A stretch of 64,000 nucleotides of DNA from NCBI GenBank assembly GCA_027924585.1, contig BSBM01000191.1, positions 1,302,001-1,366,000 on the forward strand. Reading direction: 5' to 3'. A program made the translations under genes and the position numbers. The stretch is from Larix kaempferi. Lineage: Eukaryota; Streptophyta; Pinopsida; Pinales; Pinaceae. How positions within the stretch are numbered: the stretch's first letter is position 1; each line of letters opens with the position of its first letter. Below are positions 44,357 through 55,748 of this stretch, piece after piece. The notes below the pieces were generated by a model. The model was not told where the DNA came from and did not search any database. It saw only the letters and a list, made by a program, of their open reading frames with translations.

Positions 44357-46436
44357 AGGTTTCATGATTCTACCGCTATAGAAGATGAAACTACTTAGAA
44401 GAATGCACCCAAAGAAAAGGAGACAAGGAGGGAGTATTACTTAGTCTCAACACTTTCCAGATCCGTCATCACAAGTGAGGACACATGGTTGGTTGACATG
44501 GCACATCCAAACATATGACTGGTTATAAGAGTGCCATCACCAATCTCAAGGAGAAATATTTTGCATGCAAGGTAGAGTTTGGAGACAGCACAACCTATTC
44601 GATCCAAGGAGTTGGATCCACCTCCTTCTAGTTGAGTTCATGAGATATTTTACATGTGGAGGAAATTATTTATGTTCCATGCTTGAAGAATAACATCCTA
44701 TCAGTTTTGGTTCTTGAATATAAGGGATTCCAAGTTATCTTCATGGATAATGAAGCATTATTATGGTCGAAGAACAAAGACTTGAAATATGCAATAACGA
44801 TTGGAGTTAGAGAGGGAGGTGTCTACAAGGTACCCAGGAACTACATTCAAGCTATGATCCACAACATTATCATTCCATGCGAGCTATGGCATAGGAGGCT
44901 TGTTCACCTCCACTATAAATTGCTATGGAGATTACAACAAATAGTGAAAGGTATGCCCATATTTGATTTTGAGCATGAAAGTGTATGTAGGGGTTGTGCA
45001 CTTGGGAAGAATGTTAAAAAGAGTTTCTCTAGAAGTACTATGAGATCTAAAGGGATTTTTAGATTTAATACATTTTGATGTATGTGGTACCATGTCATCC
45101 CATTCCCTGAGTGGCTATTTATATTATGTATTGTTTATAGATGACTTCTCTAGAAATTCATGAATTTATTTCCGAAAGGCTAAGAGCGAAACCTTTAGCA
45201 AGTTTCAAGAATTCAAAGTTCTAGTTGAGAATCAGACAACAAATCACATCCATGCTTTGAGATCTGACAAGTAGGTGAATTTGATTCACATGAATTTAAT
45301 GAGTCATGTAGTGATGAAGGAATTTGTAGACAGCTAACTGTACCCTATAACCCTCAGCAAAATGGGGTTTCCGAAAGGAAGAATAGAACTATATGTGAGG
45401 CTGCAAAAGCCATGATGCATGGTCAAGAACTATCTACCTCATTATGGGTAGAGGACACCATTACAACAATATATATCCATAATAGAAGTCCTCATGCCAT
45501 TCTGGATGAGAAGACACCTGAAGAAGTGTTCACTGGTGAAAAACCAGATATTTCACACCTAAGGATCTTTGGGAGTCCTATATACATTCATGTGCCAAAA
45601 GAAAAGAGGAAAATATGGAGCCATCAGGAAAGAAGGGAACCTTTGTTGGTTATAGTGAATCATCCAAATCCTAGAAAATATATGTTCCAGGTGAAATACA
45701 CATTGAGTTCAGCCGAGATGTGACCTTCCATAAAGAGCCAACATTCAAGCAATCCAAAAGACTTTAGTATGATACAAACATAGAGGAGCATGCGATTACT
45801 ATGATGGAGGACCCATATACTTATTCTCCCCATTTAGATGTTCAAAGGGAGAATCCAACATAGTTCTCATATTTGCTATCTCTTGATGAACCAGTAGAAC
45901 TAGTTGATGAACCTCCTGCCAAGAGGAGGTCTGCATGGTGTTGAGATATACTACAAGATGTAGAGAGGCATGGAGAACCATTGGGATCTTCCAAATAATG
46001 AAAGAAACCTGGAAGATATCCAAGGTATGTTGTACACATGAGTCACATCAATGATTCAAATCCTTCCACCTATGAAGAAGATGCAAAGCAGTAAGTATGG
46101 AAATATGCAATGGTAGAGGAATACAAATCTATTATGAAGAATGATATTTGTGAAGTTGTTCGTAAACCTAAAGGGAAGTCCATAGTTACTTCCAAATCGC
46201 TTTACAAGATCAATCATGTTGTTGATGGAAGTATTGAGAAGTATAAATCCATATTTGTTGCTCGAGGTTTCTCTCAGAAAGAAAGCATAGAATAGGAGGA
46301 GACATTCACTCCTGTGGCCAGGTACACCACTATTTGAGCTTTGATCTCACTTACATCTGTTCTAGGATGGAAGCTTCACCAGATGGATGTGAAAACAACC
46401 TTCCTCAATGGTGAGGTTGAGGAAGAGGTTTATATT
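44357..46436 (+). pseudogene. Copia C pol part 1: protease, integrase, start of reverse transcriptase
   Basis: Protease relic WLVDMAHPN with the DSGAS motif destroyed by a small deletion (about 44485-44515). A frame at 44656-45078 holds IIYVPCLKNNILSVLVL, LWHRRLVHLHYKLLW and CRGCALGKNVKKSF. The integrase core is shifted (FDVCGTMSSHSLSGY, FIDDFSRNS, ALRSDK, then PYNPQQNGVSERKNRT; final Glu kept). KTPEEVFTGEKPDISHLRIFG is at about 45500. RT begins at 46110 (SIMKNDICEVV, FVARGFSQKE, LHQMDVKTTFLNGEVEEEVYI). Copia D then cuts the frame at 46436. Multiple frameshifts and stops. Confidence 0.9.
46432..46436. repeat. Target-site duplication ATATT, left (Copia D)
   Basis: Matches 52562-52566. Confidence 0.93.
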
Positions 46437-46882
46437 TGTTAGGATATTTAGACACTTAGGAGTTAGTTAAGATCAACTTGTGTAATATATCCATTACGAA
46501 AACTGTGTTTCTTTAGTATGCATTAGTATGCATTTGTAAATATTTAATCCGACGGTCACGATATGTTCGTGATCCGACGGCGCAAATTCCTAAGATCATA
46601 CCTAACCTTGATCTGTGGCTTAACACCCGATTGGTCCATGATCTATATTTAAAGAGCATGGAGGGTCATTGTCTAGTTGATTGATTATGAGAAGCTCATT
46701 TGTAACTTTCTTTCTTTGCATAATAAATTGCTCCATAGAAGCTATTTGGCCAGGGCCATGGAGTGTTTCCCTCTCGAGGCTTTAAACCACGTCAAAACAT
46801 CGTGTGTTGATCTGTGATTTTTTTTTGTGAAGTGGTTTCTCTAGGTGTTCAGTCTTTTGGGAGTGCCCTGTGTACCCGAACA
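46437..46882 (+). repeat. Copia D 5' LTR (446 bp)
   Basis: Differs from the 3' LTR by an extra TATGCATTAG unit near 46518 and a few substitutions. Confidence 0.95.
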
Positions 46883-46894
46883 TGGTATCAAAGC
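46883..46894 (+). promoter_or_regulatory. Copia D primer-binding site
   Basis: TGGTATCAAAGC, one base different from the usual TGGTATCAGAGC, directly after the LTR end ...CCGAACA. Confidence 0.88.
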
Positions 46895-47221
46895 TTTTAT
46901 GAAGATTCGCTTCCGGTTATGATCTAGATCTTGAACGAGTGTTGTCGAAACTTGAAAGGGTTTCTTGGTTCTTAAATTTATGTGAATTTATGGGCTATGG
47001 AGGGTGTTCCATTGCGTCTGGAGTGACTTTTCTACTGGGAAATAGTTTTCATTTGATCGAAAACGGTTTTCGATTACTTCAGAAACACGTTTTTCATCAG
47101 AATCTGAAGGTATAATATTACGGTGACGTTTTTTATTTTATTTCTTTTAAAAAAAAAAAACTCATATTTTATTAGTTTTTATTATTAGATTTTTTTTTAG
47201 TTTCAGATTGTTTCTTTTTCT

Positions 47222-47345
47222 GTCTGCGTATTCTCTTTGTCGTGCACCTTGTGCAATCTCGGCGAATCAAGTACAAAAAGGGAAAGGGTTTTTCTCGACT
47301 GCGTATGTTCTTTGTCATGCACCTTGTGCGATCTCAGCAAATCAG
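47222..47345 (+). repeat. 75-bp direct repeat in the Copia D leader
   Basis: CTGCGTAT...TCTTTGTC(G/A)TGCACCTTGTGC(A/G)ATCTC starts at 47224 and again at 47299. It lies in the untranslated leader between primer site and gag. Confidence 0.8.
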
Positions 47346-47980
47346 AAATAGAGAGAAAACGAAGACTTTCCGGGAAAGCTAACGAGATCTAACTCTACAA
47401 GCGTGGAATTTTTTTATTTTGTTTTGGTTTATGGTGAGATTTGCAGAAAAAAAAAAGGCAAGCACGGAAACCGAGCAAGAAGAGTAAAAAAACAAAAACC
47501 CTTTCTCATTTTCATATTTTACATACCTTTCAATCTAGATCACTTGGTTCAAAGTTCTTTTATTTCTTAATAGGTTTTGAGTTCAAGTTACTTTATTGTA
47601 AAAGTGCATCTCGCTTAAATAATAAAAAATAAAAATAAAAAGTGAGTCACTTAAGTTCTTTTTTATTGCTGCACTATGTAAAGTAATATCATTGTAAAAA
47701 TGAAATCACTTATTTTACAAAATTGATTCACTTAAAACAACTTTCTTGTAAAGTGATTGTCAAAGGTTCATCTTGGGAAGAGGGGGGTCCTTTTTTTTAG
47801 CTGGTCATTCTCTATCTGCCACGTCACTATTAGGGACATCTTCAACATTTTCTTTGATCAAGCATAACTTCATCATACGGAGTCAGTTTTCAGTGCCGGT
47901 TTTTTTTAAACCGCCTATTTTTTCGATCTCTTTGCATTCAGACTATTGGTTTCTAATTTTACAGCCATAAATTTACAAAT

Positions 47981-48804
47981 ATGGTGGCCCCTTGTGATAT
48001 TCTACTTACCAGTTTCAACTATTTCTCATGGAAATCTCGTATGGAGGATGTTCTACGAAGTAGAGGACTTTCAAAATTACCTCAGGAAAAGAAACATAAC
48101 CCACTGATGATGATAAGAAAATCAAATGGGAAAATAGATGTGACGAAGCTCCTGGATTGATTGGGATGTCAATCTTTACTGATTTGCGATTCCACATATC
48201 TGGAATTGACGAACCTGATGCTGCTTGGGACAAGTTAGAATCTGTGTTTGGTAAACACAATGAAATTCAAGGTCATCAACTCAAAAATGAGTTGATTTCT
48301 TTAAATCCAAGTGATTTTTCATGCATACAAGATTATTTATTTAAGTACAAAACTCTTAAACTCTTATGTGAAGAATCCAATATTAAGAGGGGAGACAAAC
48401 AATACATTTATCATATTCTTTCCAAACATGGACCTGCATATTGTGTTTTTGTATCTACATTTTACTCCATGAAAGAATCCTTGAATACAGCTAGCGATCA
48501 AGAGCCTAGTCTTGAATCCTTTTGTGATTCCTTGATTAGAGAGCAAGATAAGCTCATTCATCTTGGAATAATTAACAATGCAGATACATATAGGAAAACT
48601 TTATTGTCCCAACAGAAAGAAAAGTCCAAGCCTCCCAAGAACCAAAATTTTCGCAATAATAAGTCAAACAAGGGTCCCAAACCCTCTTAGTCAGCTCCTT
48701 CTTTAAAAAATGACAAAATATCCAAGCCAAAAGGCAAGAAGACTGAGCATCATTGCAACTATTGCGGTAAAGACAATCATGATGAATCTAAGTGTTTCAA
48801 GAAG
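47981..48804 (+). pseudogene. Copia D gag
   Basis: ATG 47981 opens MVAPCDILLTSFNYFSWKSR, MEDVLRSRGL. A frameshift near 48110 moves to the main frame (WENRCDEAPGLIGMSIFTDL, AAWDKLESVFGKHNEIQGHQ, LKNELISLNPSDFSCIQDYL, HILSKHGPAYCVFVSTF). TAG at 48688 breaks the frame, which carries on into a zinc knuckle CNYCGKDNHDESKC (CX2CX4HX4C, about 48754-48795) and straight into protease. The resemblance to the Copia A gag is clear (GHQL.NELISL). Confidence 0.92.
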
Positions 48805-50976
48805 ATGTCAACCTTGGAAGTAGCAATGAAGAAGCACCACATCAGCCTAGATTCACCTTCAGAATCTACCTCTCATGGACATGTACTTTGTTCTTTTGGT
48901 TATTCTTATAATGCATCTTCTTCTTCTACTTCAAATGAATGGCTCGTTGATTCTGGAGCATCTTATCATATGGCTAAGGATCAAGCCATCTTTTCTACTA
49001 TGCATGAATGTAACACCAAACAAATATTTGTTGGTGATGATAGATCTCTAAGTGTTATAGGAGATGGAACAGTTCCAGTAGACAATGGTCATTTCAGTGA
49101 TGTACTATGTGTTCTAAGAATTTCCTGCAATTTGTTATCAGTCTATCAAATCACTCATTTTGGTGAAGGTAAAACTGTGACATTTACACCTCACCAAGTT
49201 GTAATCAAGGATTTTAAATATCCTCAACAGGTCCCAGCTACCAGAATTGTTGATGATATTACTAGGTTGTACAAATTTAACAACTTTGGGTCATCACCTT
49301 TTCCTTCAGTTTTTGTTACTCATAGTGATAACTTGAGTAAACTTTGGTATGAGCGATTTGGTCACTTAAATTATCGCTCATTGCAACAACTATGTAAAGA
49401 CAATATGGTGACAGGTCTTCTGATGGTATCTTGCAGGGATGGTGTCTGTTCCGGTTGTGTACTAGAAAAAAATCATCGGGACAATTTTGACAAACGTGCC
49501 TCTTGGCATGCCTCAGTTCCCTTGGAGCTTGTGCATAGTGACTTGTGTGGTCCTCTTCCATCTGCTTCCTTTTCTGGTTTCAAATATTTCTTAACTTTCA
49601 TTGATGATTACACTAGACGCACTTGGGTTTATTTCTTAAAACTTAAGAGCGAAGTATTTAACATGTTCTTGGCCTATAAGGCCCTTGTTGAAAAACAATC
49701 TGGTCATCAAATTATTAAGTTAAGATCTAACAATGGAGGAGAATATGTTAACAAAAATTTCACTACTTTCTACACTAAACAAGGAATCCAACAACAACAA
49801 ACCGTTCCATATACACCACAACAAAATGGTGTAGTTGAATGGAAGAAACACACTTTAAAAGAAATGGCTAGTTGTATGATCCAATCTAAGGGACTAAATC
49901 TTCAATTTTGGGTTGAATCCATAAATTGTGCAAATTACATAGTTAATCGCACCCCCACTAAAGCTTTACAAGGTATCACACCGGAAGAAGCATGGAGTAA
50001 AATTAAACCAGATGTAAGTCACTTCCGTGTGTTTGGTAGTGAAGCATGGGCTCACATTCCGGATGAAAAACAGAAAGCATTGCAGCCTAAAAGTGAAAAG
50101 TGCATATTTGTTGGATATTCTGAAGATGTAAAAGGTTATATACTTCTTCAACCACATTCTCATGATATAATCATTAGAAGAGATGTTAAATTTGATGAAA
50201 ATCTCTTGGCCTGCGAGCCTAACTCGGCGATTGTGCCATCTTTGGCCTGCGATCCTGATTCGGCGATTGTGCCTTCTTCTTGTTCCAACTTCCTTGACAG
50301 GTTTTCAACTCCAGTTTCTGATGATGACACTGAGGATGAAAATCCACCTCCACCTGCTCATGTTCCTCTAGTTGCACCAACACAAGTGCTTCCTCGATGG
50401 GTCCGTTCAACATGTGAAGCAGCTGGTGATCCTAGAGATCAACGTTGAACACGTTCTCAGTTCCAGCGAGCCTCTTCTCTTTTGGCTCAAGTTTCCGAGA
50501 ATCATGATCCAGAAACCTTTGCAGAAGCTTCAGGAAATCCAGATGGGGATGCAGCTATGGATGAAGCATATCGTTCCTTAATGGAAAATGATACTTGGGA
50601 TCTTGTACCTCTTCCAAAAGAAAGAAAACTTTTCAGATGTAAATGGGTATATAGAACTAAGTATGCATCAGATGGAAGTGTTGAAAGACTTAAGGCAAGG
50701 TTAGTTGCCAAAGGTTTTTCCCAAGTTGAAGGGATTGACTACAATGAAACATTTTCTCTTGTCACAAAAATGAACTCCATCCGCCTTGTTCTTTCCCTTG
50801 CAGCCTTACATAACTGGGAAGTCCATCAAATGGATGTCAAGTCTGCCTTCTTACATGGTGATTTACGGGAGGAAATTTACATGGAACAACCTCCTGGATA
50901 TGTTCAGAATAACTCTAGCCTTGTCTGTTGCCTTAAGAAATCCTTATATGGCCTTAAGCAAGCTCCTAGAGCTTAG
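48805..50976 (+). pseudogene. Copia D pol: protease, integrase, first part of reverse transcriptase
   Basis: Protease WLVDSGASYHMAKD (catalytic DSGAS intact). GAG-pre-integrase LWYERFGHLNYRSL, CSGCVLEKNHRDNF. Integrase LVHSDLCGPLPS, FIDDYTRRTWVYFLKLKSE, then LRSNNGGEYV: the second catalytic Asp (SDNGGE) is Asn (AAC 49729-49731). PYTPQQNGVVEWKKH keeps the Glu. Next PEEAWSKIKPDVSHFRVFGS and an acidic linker with a short repeat (about 50210-50270, CDPDSAIVPS). TGA 50446, then [72 protein letters not shown] 50974. All in one frame. Confidence 0.95.
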
Positions 50977-52060
50977 TATGCCAAAATGGATAGCTTTCTC
51001 CTTGACACTGGTTTTTCTAGATTTCATTCTGACCCCAATGTCTATACCAAGAAAGTAGGAAACCATCTCATCATACTTGTTCTATATGTTGATGACCTTA
51101 TTCTTACTAGTAGTGACCCTAAGCTTATAACCCATGTAAAATCCAGTCTTAAGCAAAATTTTGAAATGTCAGACTTAGGACATTTGCATTATTTTCTTGG
51201 TATCCAAGTCCTGCAAACCAAAGAAGGAATCTTTCTTTCTCAGTCTAAGTATTCTTGTGACCTTCTTCGTCGCTTTCACATGGAAGATTGTACACCAACC
51301 CCTTCTCCCTTCTAGTCTGGAGTCAAATTTTCTACCACATGTACTTCACCTGAAGTAGATGCCACCTTGTATCGTCAGCTTGTTGGTAGTCTCTTATACT
51401 TGACTCATTCCCGTCCTGACCTTTCCTTTTCCATTGGTCGTGTTTCCCGTTATATGAAAACACCTCATGAAAGTCACTAGAAAGCAGCTAAAAGAATACT
51501 TTGATATATTCACGGTACAATTCAGTTTGGGATTCATTACAGTACAGGGGGAACCTTTGTTGGTTGGTTTCACTGATTCAGATTGGGCCGACGATCCTGA
51601 TGATCGAAAGTCTACTGCAGGTTATGTTTTCAGTCTGGGATCTGGACCTGTCACTTGGGCTTGTAAGAAACAACAAGCTCTTTCTCTTTCTTCAACAGAG
51701 GTATAATATCGAGCCACAGTTAATTCCAGTCAGGAAACTTTATGGCTTCGACAAATCCTTTTAGAGTTTGGATTTGAGCAGCAGCAGCCTACTCCCCTTT
51801 AGTGCAACAATCAAAGTGCCATCAAGCTCATCAAAGATCTCGTTCTAAATCAATGCAACAAACACATTGAGCTACATATGCACTTCATTAGAAATATTGT
51901 TCATGATCGTGTTCTTGAAGTGCTATTTTTCCCTACAGATGATCAAGTTGCATACATATTCACTAAGTCTCTCACTGAAGCGAAGTTTTCTAAAGTTTGA
52001 TCTATGTTAGGAGTTCAGGAATTTGTCATTAAGGGGGGATAGGTTCTAATTCCTCCTTCC
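50977..52060 (+). pseudogene. Copia D pol: reverse transcriptase C-part and RNase H
   Basis: Same frame continues: MDSFLLDTGFSRFHSDPNVY, LVLYVDDLILTSSDP (YVDD intact), LGHLHYFLGIQVL, RRFHMEDCTPTPSPF, TAG 51313, ATLYRQLVGSLLYLTHSRPD, TAG 51478 at a conserved Trp position. Near 51575 a one-base shift moves to the frame with DSDWADDPDDRKSTAGYVFS, KKQQALSLSSTEV, TAA 51704, then RNase H and tail (CNNQSAIKLIKD, HIELHMHFIRN, AYIFTKSLTEAKFSKV). Ends before the polypurine region. Confidence 0.93.
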
Positions 52061-52124
52061 TTCTCCTAATAGTGTCACTTTTGTAAATCCTTCAATCCTA
52101 TTCCAAGTTGTTCTTAAGGGGGGA
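52030..52124 (+). promoter_or_regulatory. Copia D polypurine tracts (two)
   Basis: TTAAGGGGGGAT occurs at about 52030-52041 and again directly before the 3' LTR (about 52113-52124). The second is in the correct position to prime plus-strand synthesis; the first may act as an accessory tract. Confidence 0.75.
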
Positions 52125-52561
52125 TGTTAGGATATTTAGACACTTAGGAGTTAGTTAAGATCAACTTGTGTAATATATCCATTAGGAAAAGTGTGTTTCT
52201 TTAGTATGCATTTGTAAATATTTAATCCGATGGTCACGATATGTTTGTGATCTGACGGATCAACTTCTCTTAGATCATACCTAACCTTGATCCGTGGATT
52301 AACACTCGATTGGTCCATGATCTCTATTTAAAGAGCATGGAGGGTCATTTTCTAGTTGATCGATTATGAGAAGCTCATTTGTAAATTTCTTTCTTTTCAT
52401 AATAAATTTCTCTGTAGAATCTATTTGGCCGGGGCCGTGGATTGTTTCCCTCTCAAGGGTTTAAACCACGTCAAAACATCATGTGTTGATCTGTGATCTG
52501 TTTGTGTGAAGTGGTTGCTCTAGGTGTTCGATCTTTTGGGAGTACCCTCTGTACCCGAACA
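52125..52561 (+). repeat. Copia D 3' LTR (437 bp)
   Basis: TGTTAGGATATT...GTACCCGAACA; collinear with 46437-46882. Confidence 0.95.
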
Positions 52562-52566
52562 ATATT
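52562..52566. repeat. Target-site duplication ATATT, right (Copia D)
   Basis: Matches 46432-46436. Confidence 0.93.
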
Positions 52567-53248
52567 CAGTAGCTTGAGGGGTTTGTGGTTCATGGGAAGG
52601 AGTCCCATGTGTGCAAATTGAAGAAATCATTATATGGGCTTAAGCAAGATCCTAGAGCTTCGTATTCTAGAATTGACAGCTATCTTCAGATTCTGGGCTT
52701 CTCTAAAAGCAAATATGATACAAATTTGTACTTCAAAGTAGTGAAGAAATCGTCGATATTGGTTCTATATGTTGATGATTTGTTCCTTACTAGAGAGGAA
52801 CAAATGATTACTTGGTGCAAGAGGTAGCTCACTTATGAGTTTGAGATAAAAGACTTAGGTCTTATGCACTACTTTATTGGTATTGAGATTTGGAAAAGAA
52901 AAGATGATATATTTCTTTCTCAAGGGAAGTACACTGTTGATATATTGCGTAGGTTTGGCATGATGGATTCCAAATCCATGAGTACTCCAATGGTTTCCAA
53001 TTTTAGGAAAATACATGAGTCATATTTTGGATCAGATCCAGTGGATCCCACTTTGTATAGACAACTTATTTGTTCATTGATTTAATTGATATACTCGAGA
53101 CCATATATATGGTATGCTGTGAGTATTCTGAGTTAGTTTATATCTGATTTGAGACACATACATTGGGTTGATGCTAAGCATGTGCTTAGGTACCTTCAAG
53201 GTACAATTTATTATGGACTCATATATGCCTCTAGTGTAGGGGTTTTGT
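52567..53248 (+). pseudogene. Copia C pol part 2: reverse transcriptase C-part to start of RNase H
   Basis: Resumes the Copia C RT at the interrupted codon region: a TAG where EQPEGF has Gln, LEGFVVHGKESHVCKLKKSLYG, ILVLYVDDLFLT (YVDD intact), LGLMHYFIGIEIWKRKDDIF, RRFGMMDSKSMSTPM, VDPTLYRQLICSLI, then stops, HIHWVDAKHVLRYLQGTIYYG. Gypsy E cuts it at 53248 just before the RNase H YSDSDWAG-type motif. Confidence 0.92.
53244..53248. repeat. Target-site duplication TTTGT, left (Gypsy E)
   Basis: Pairs with ATTGT at 61562-61566; one mismatch. Confidence 0.7.
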
Positions 53249-55014
53249 TGTAGTGTCTCTTTTTAATAATTTGGAAAAATTGTAATTTTTTGGTCAATTC
53301 AAACCTTGGACTAGTTATGACCCAAGTGCTTCCAAATGGCTCCTAAGGATTTAGAATTGGGTTTGAAGGTAATTGAAAGGTATTAGGACATAAATATGGG
53401 GCTTATAGGTTCACGGAAACTCTCAAAATAATTTTTCAACATTGATTTACAATCAGGATAAATTAGGGAATTTACTAGTAATTTCGAGGTTCAAACCCCT
53501 AAGGTAGAGGTCACTAATGGATTCCAAAATGCAGTACGACCCTCCAAAATTTCAGAACAAAGACATGGATGAGTTGTATTAATTCAATGGTCACCCAAAT
53601 GCATCATTAATCAGTTCCTAAAGGCTGCTGAAACTCCCATAAATCAGATATTTGTAGACATGTCTTCACATAGGGGGAAATGATAGAAAACAACTAGCTA
53701 TGAATTTTGAGATAACTGTTCCAAGGAATTGTATAATGTGTATGAAAATTCTTTATTACATTAATGTCTCTCCATACAACAATAAAATAACAGATAATGA
53801 CTGAAAAAAATTGAAACCAAACAACTTCAATCTCTCACAACAAGATATAGGGGAAAATGTCACCATTCATACCTAGTTTGGCATTTTTGCATAGTTTCAC
53901 TTGGAGTTTCAACCTAAGGTTCTTTTGAGCATAAAATAAAGAGTGAATAAATCATATTACAAATAAATGTGGCCCCTTGGACTCCACCAAATATATTATC
54001 ATCTCACCATGTGCGCCCTTCCTCCAAGATCAAGAATATGAAGAAAAATGTGAGAGAGAGGTGGGGGCAAGTTGAAGAAGAAAAGATCACAATCATAACT
54101 ATAGCTTCAACCTGCAACAAATGACTCCATTGCAGCTCCAAATTAAAGGTCTTAATTTCCTCTCCAATTTCCAATTAGGATGGCAATCTTTCACCCTCAA
54201 AATTGGTGCTAAGGCAAGTAGAATAATACTCAACTTGCATGGACAAGCTATGCTCTCCAAATTACCAAATGAGAAATTATCAAAATATCATCTCTTTATT
54301 TGTTCTTGTCTTTTATAATCCTTCCAAGTCCTCCATGGTTCTAATTCTTTCCAAGAGCTTCATGCCAACTCGAATTGGGGAGAGATTCCAATGAGTGCCA
54401 CTTGTCCAACAATTCCTAGCCTCTCTCTTCCATCAATTCCAATGGGGGAATATTTAGCTGCCATAACTCCCTTGTGTGCCCTCTTGGAGGCTATTTTTAT
54501 CCCTGACATGTCATATATGTCATATGTCAGCAATCATGTCTTATCCTTGTCATAAGTGTCATATCATCTTCATCATTGTTGTCATAGAAGCTAGGGAATC
54601 TAGCCCAAGTGTCACAATACCTCTAAGATGACTCTTCCTCTTCCATGGGAGTTACTCTTCCTCTGAAATTCGACCCTCATTGATTCATTCCAAGTATAAT
54701 TCACTTCCAACTCCCCAAAGAACGTTAGACTCCACCTTGTATTCGAATGGGTGAGAGTAGGATGCCATGTGGCATGGAGAATCTTGCTTTGTCTGGGTCC
54801 CACACCACTAATGTTCCCTCATGACCAAGTGTCACCTTATTTTCCTATTATAAATATTTATTTAGCCCATTTTAATATATTTTTTCAAGCTAATGTCCAT
54901 TTGTGGTTTATTATCTCCCTTATTCCAAATCTAAATGTTTCCACCCCAATCTAGGGAACTAGTAGATTGGTGGAATTTTCCCTTCTAGTGATTTATTTGG
55001 ATGGGGACATTACA
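53249..55014 (-). repeat. Gypsy E 3' LTR (1766 bp, left copy)
   Basis: Plus-strand TGTAGTGTCTCTTTTTAATA...GGGGACATTACA; collinear with 59810-61561. Confidence 0.93.
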
Positions 55015-55027
55015 GTCCTCCCCTACC
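55015..55027 (-). promoter_or_regulatory. Gypsy E polypurine tract
   Basis: On the minus strand GGTAGGGGAGGAC directly precedes the LTR start TGTAATG. Confidence 0.75.
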
Positions 55028-55132
55028 AAGATTGTTTTCCCTCAAGCAATTCCAAATTGGGATGTTGCAAAATTTGTTCCTCTTCCCATGTGGCATCCTC
55101 ACTTGGAAAATCTTTCCATTGTACCAAATATT

Positions 55133-55137
55133 CTCTT
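55133..55137. repeat. Target-site duplication CTCTT, left (solo LTR F)
   Basis: Matches 55744-55748. Confidence 0.93.
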
Positions 55138-55743
55138 TGTTAAGATTTAATATGCTAAGACAGAAAATAGCAGCATTGCATTCCATTTCACAATAATAGC
55201 ATATACAGGATCACTGAAGAAACAACAGGCACAGCATAAACACAAGAGACACAAATTTATCCTGGGAAACCCTCATGGGGTAGAAAACCCAGTAAAGCTT
55301 CCTCAATATAGATGACCAGCAATATACAAAGATGTAACCCTGAGAATAAGCTCCTCCTTCTCCATAGCAGACCTCTCCTCCACAAGTGCGCCACTCTCAA
55401 GTAAGTGAGTGTGTGTGTTGAATGAGGAATACACCTCCTCTATTTATACACTACTCCGACTTGTCTTTTACACAAGACATGTAGGATCGTATTTAACCAA
55501 TGGGTTAAATAACCCACTACAACTGACTGGGCCGACCCCTCTAGGGTGGTCTAATAACCCTTTGACCCACATAACACATACAGGGCCGACCCCCACTAGG
55601 GAAGTCTAATAACCCAAGTTACCACATTCCGACGGAGGAATAAACATCTCTGGATATACAATAATATCTTCAAGGAGTAATGAAACATATCCGGAATAAT
55701 AAAGTACAATTATAATATTCTTTGAAGTTACAATATCTCAACA
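55138..55743 (-). mobile_element. Solo LTR F (606 bp), copia type, related to Copia B LTR
   Basis: Plus-strand ends TGTTAAGA...CTCAACA with perfect CTCTT duplications. Read on the minus strand it starts TGTTGAGATATTGTAACTTC. It shares blocks with the Copia B LTR: GGGTTATTAGAC, GGGGTCGGCC, GACAAGT, TATAAATAGAG (TATA, about 55436-55446) and GTGGCGCAC. No internal sequence, so LTR-LTR recombination removed the rest. Confidence 0.9.
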
Positions 55744-55748
55744 CTCTT
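55744..55748. repeat. Target-site duplication CTCTT, right (solo LTR F)
   Basis: Matches 55133-55137. Confidence 0.93.

Larger units (their letters stand above)
46437..52561 (+). mobile_element. Copia D, Ty1/copia retrotransposon, 6.1 kb, nearly full-length frames
   Basis: LTRs 46437-46882 and 52125-52561 (TGTTAGGATATT...CCCGAACA), perfect ATATT duplications, primer site TGGTATCAAAGC and polypurine tract present. Gag and pol are collinear in largely one frame with few stops. It is inserted in the RT of Copia C and belongs with Copia A by gag and integrase similarity. Confidence 0.96.
55015..55137 (-). pseudogene. Gypsy E chromodomain, C-terminal half and polyprotein end
   Basis: Minus strand reads YLVQWKDFPSEDATWEEEQI followed by a short acidic helix-like tail and a stop next to the polypurine tract. 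The aromatic W and the DATWE motif are typical of retrotransposon chromodomains, which direct integration to marked chromatin. The N-terminal half is at 55749-55880, separated by the solo LTR; the frame is continuous when the insert and one CTCTT are removed. Confidence 0.88.
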
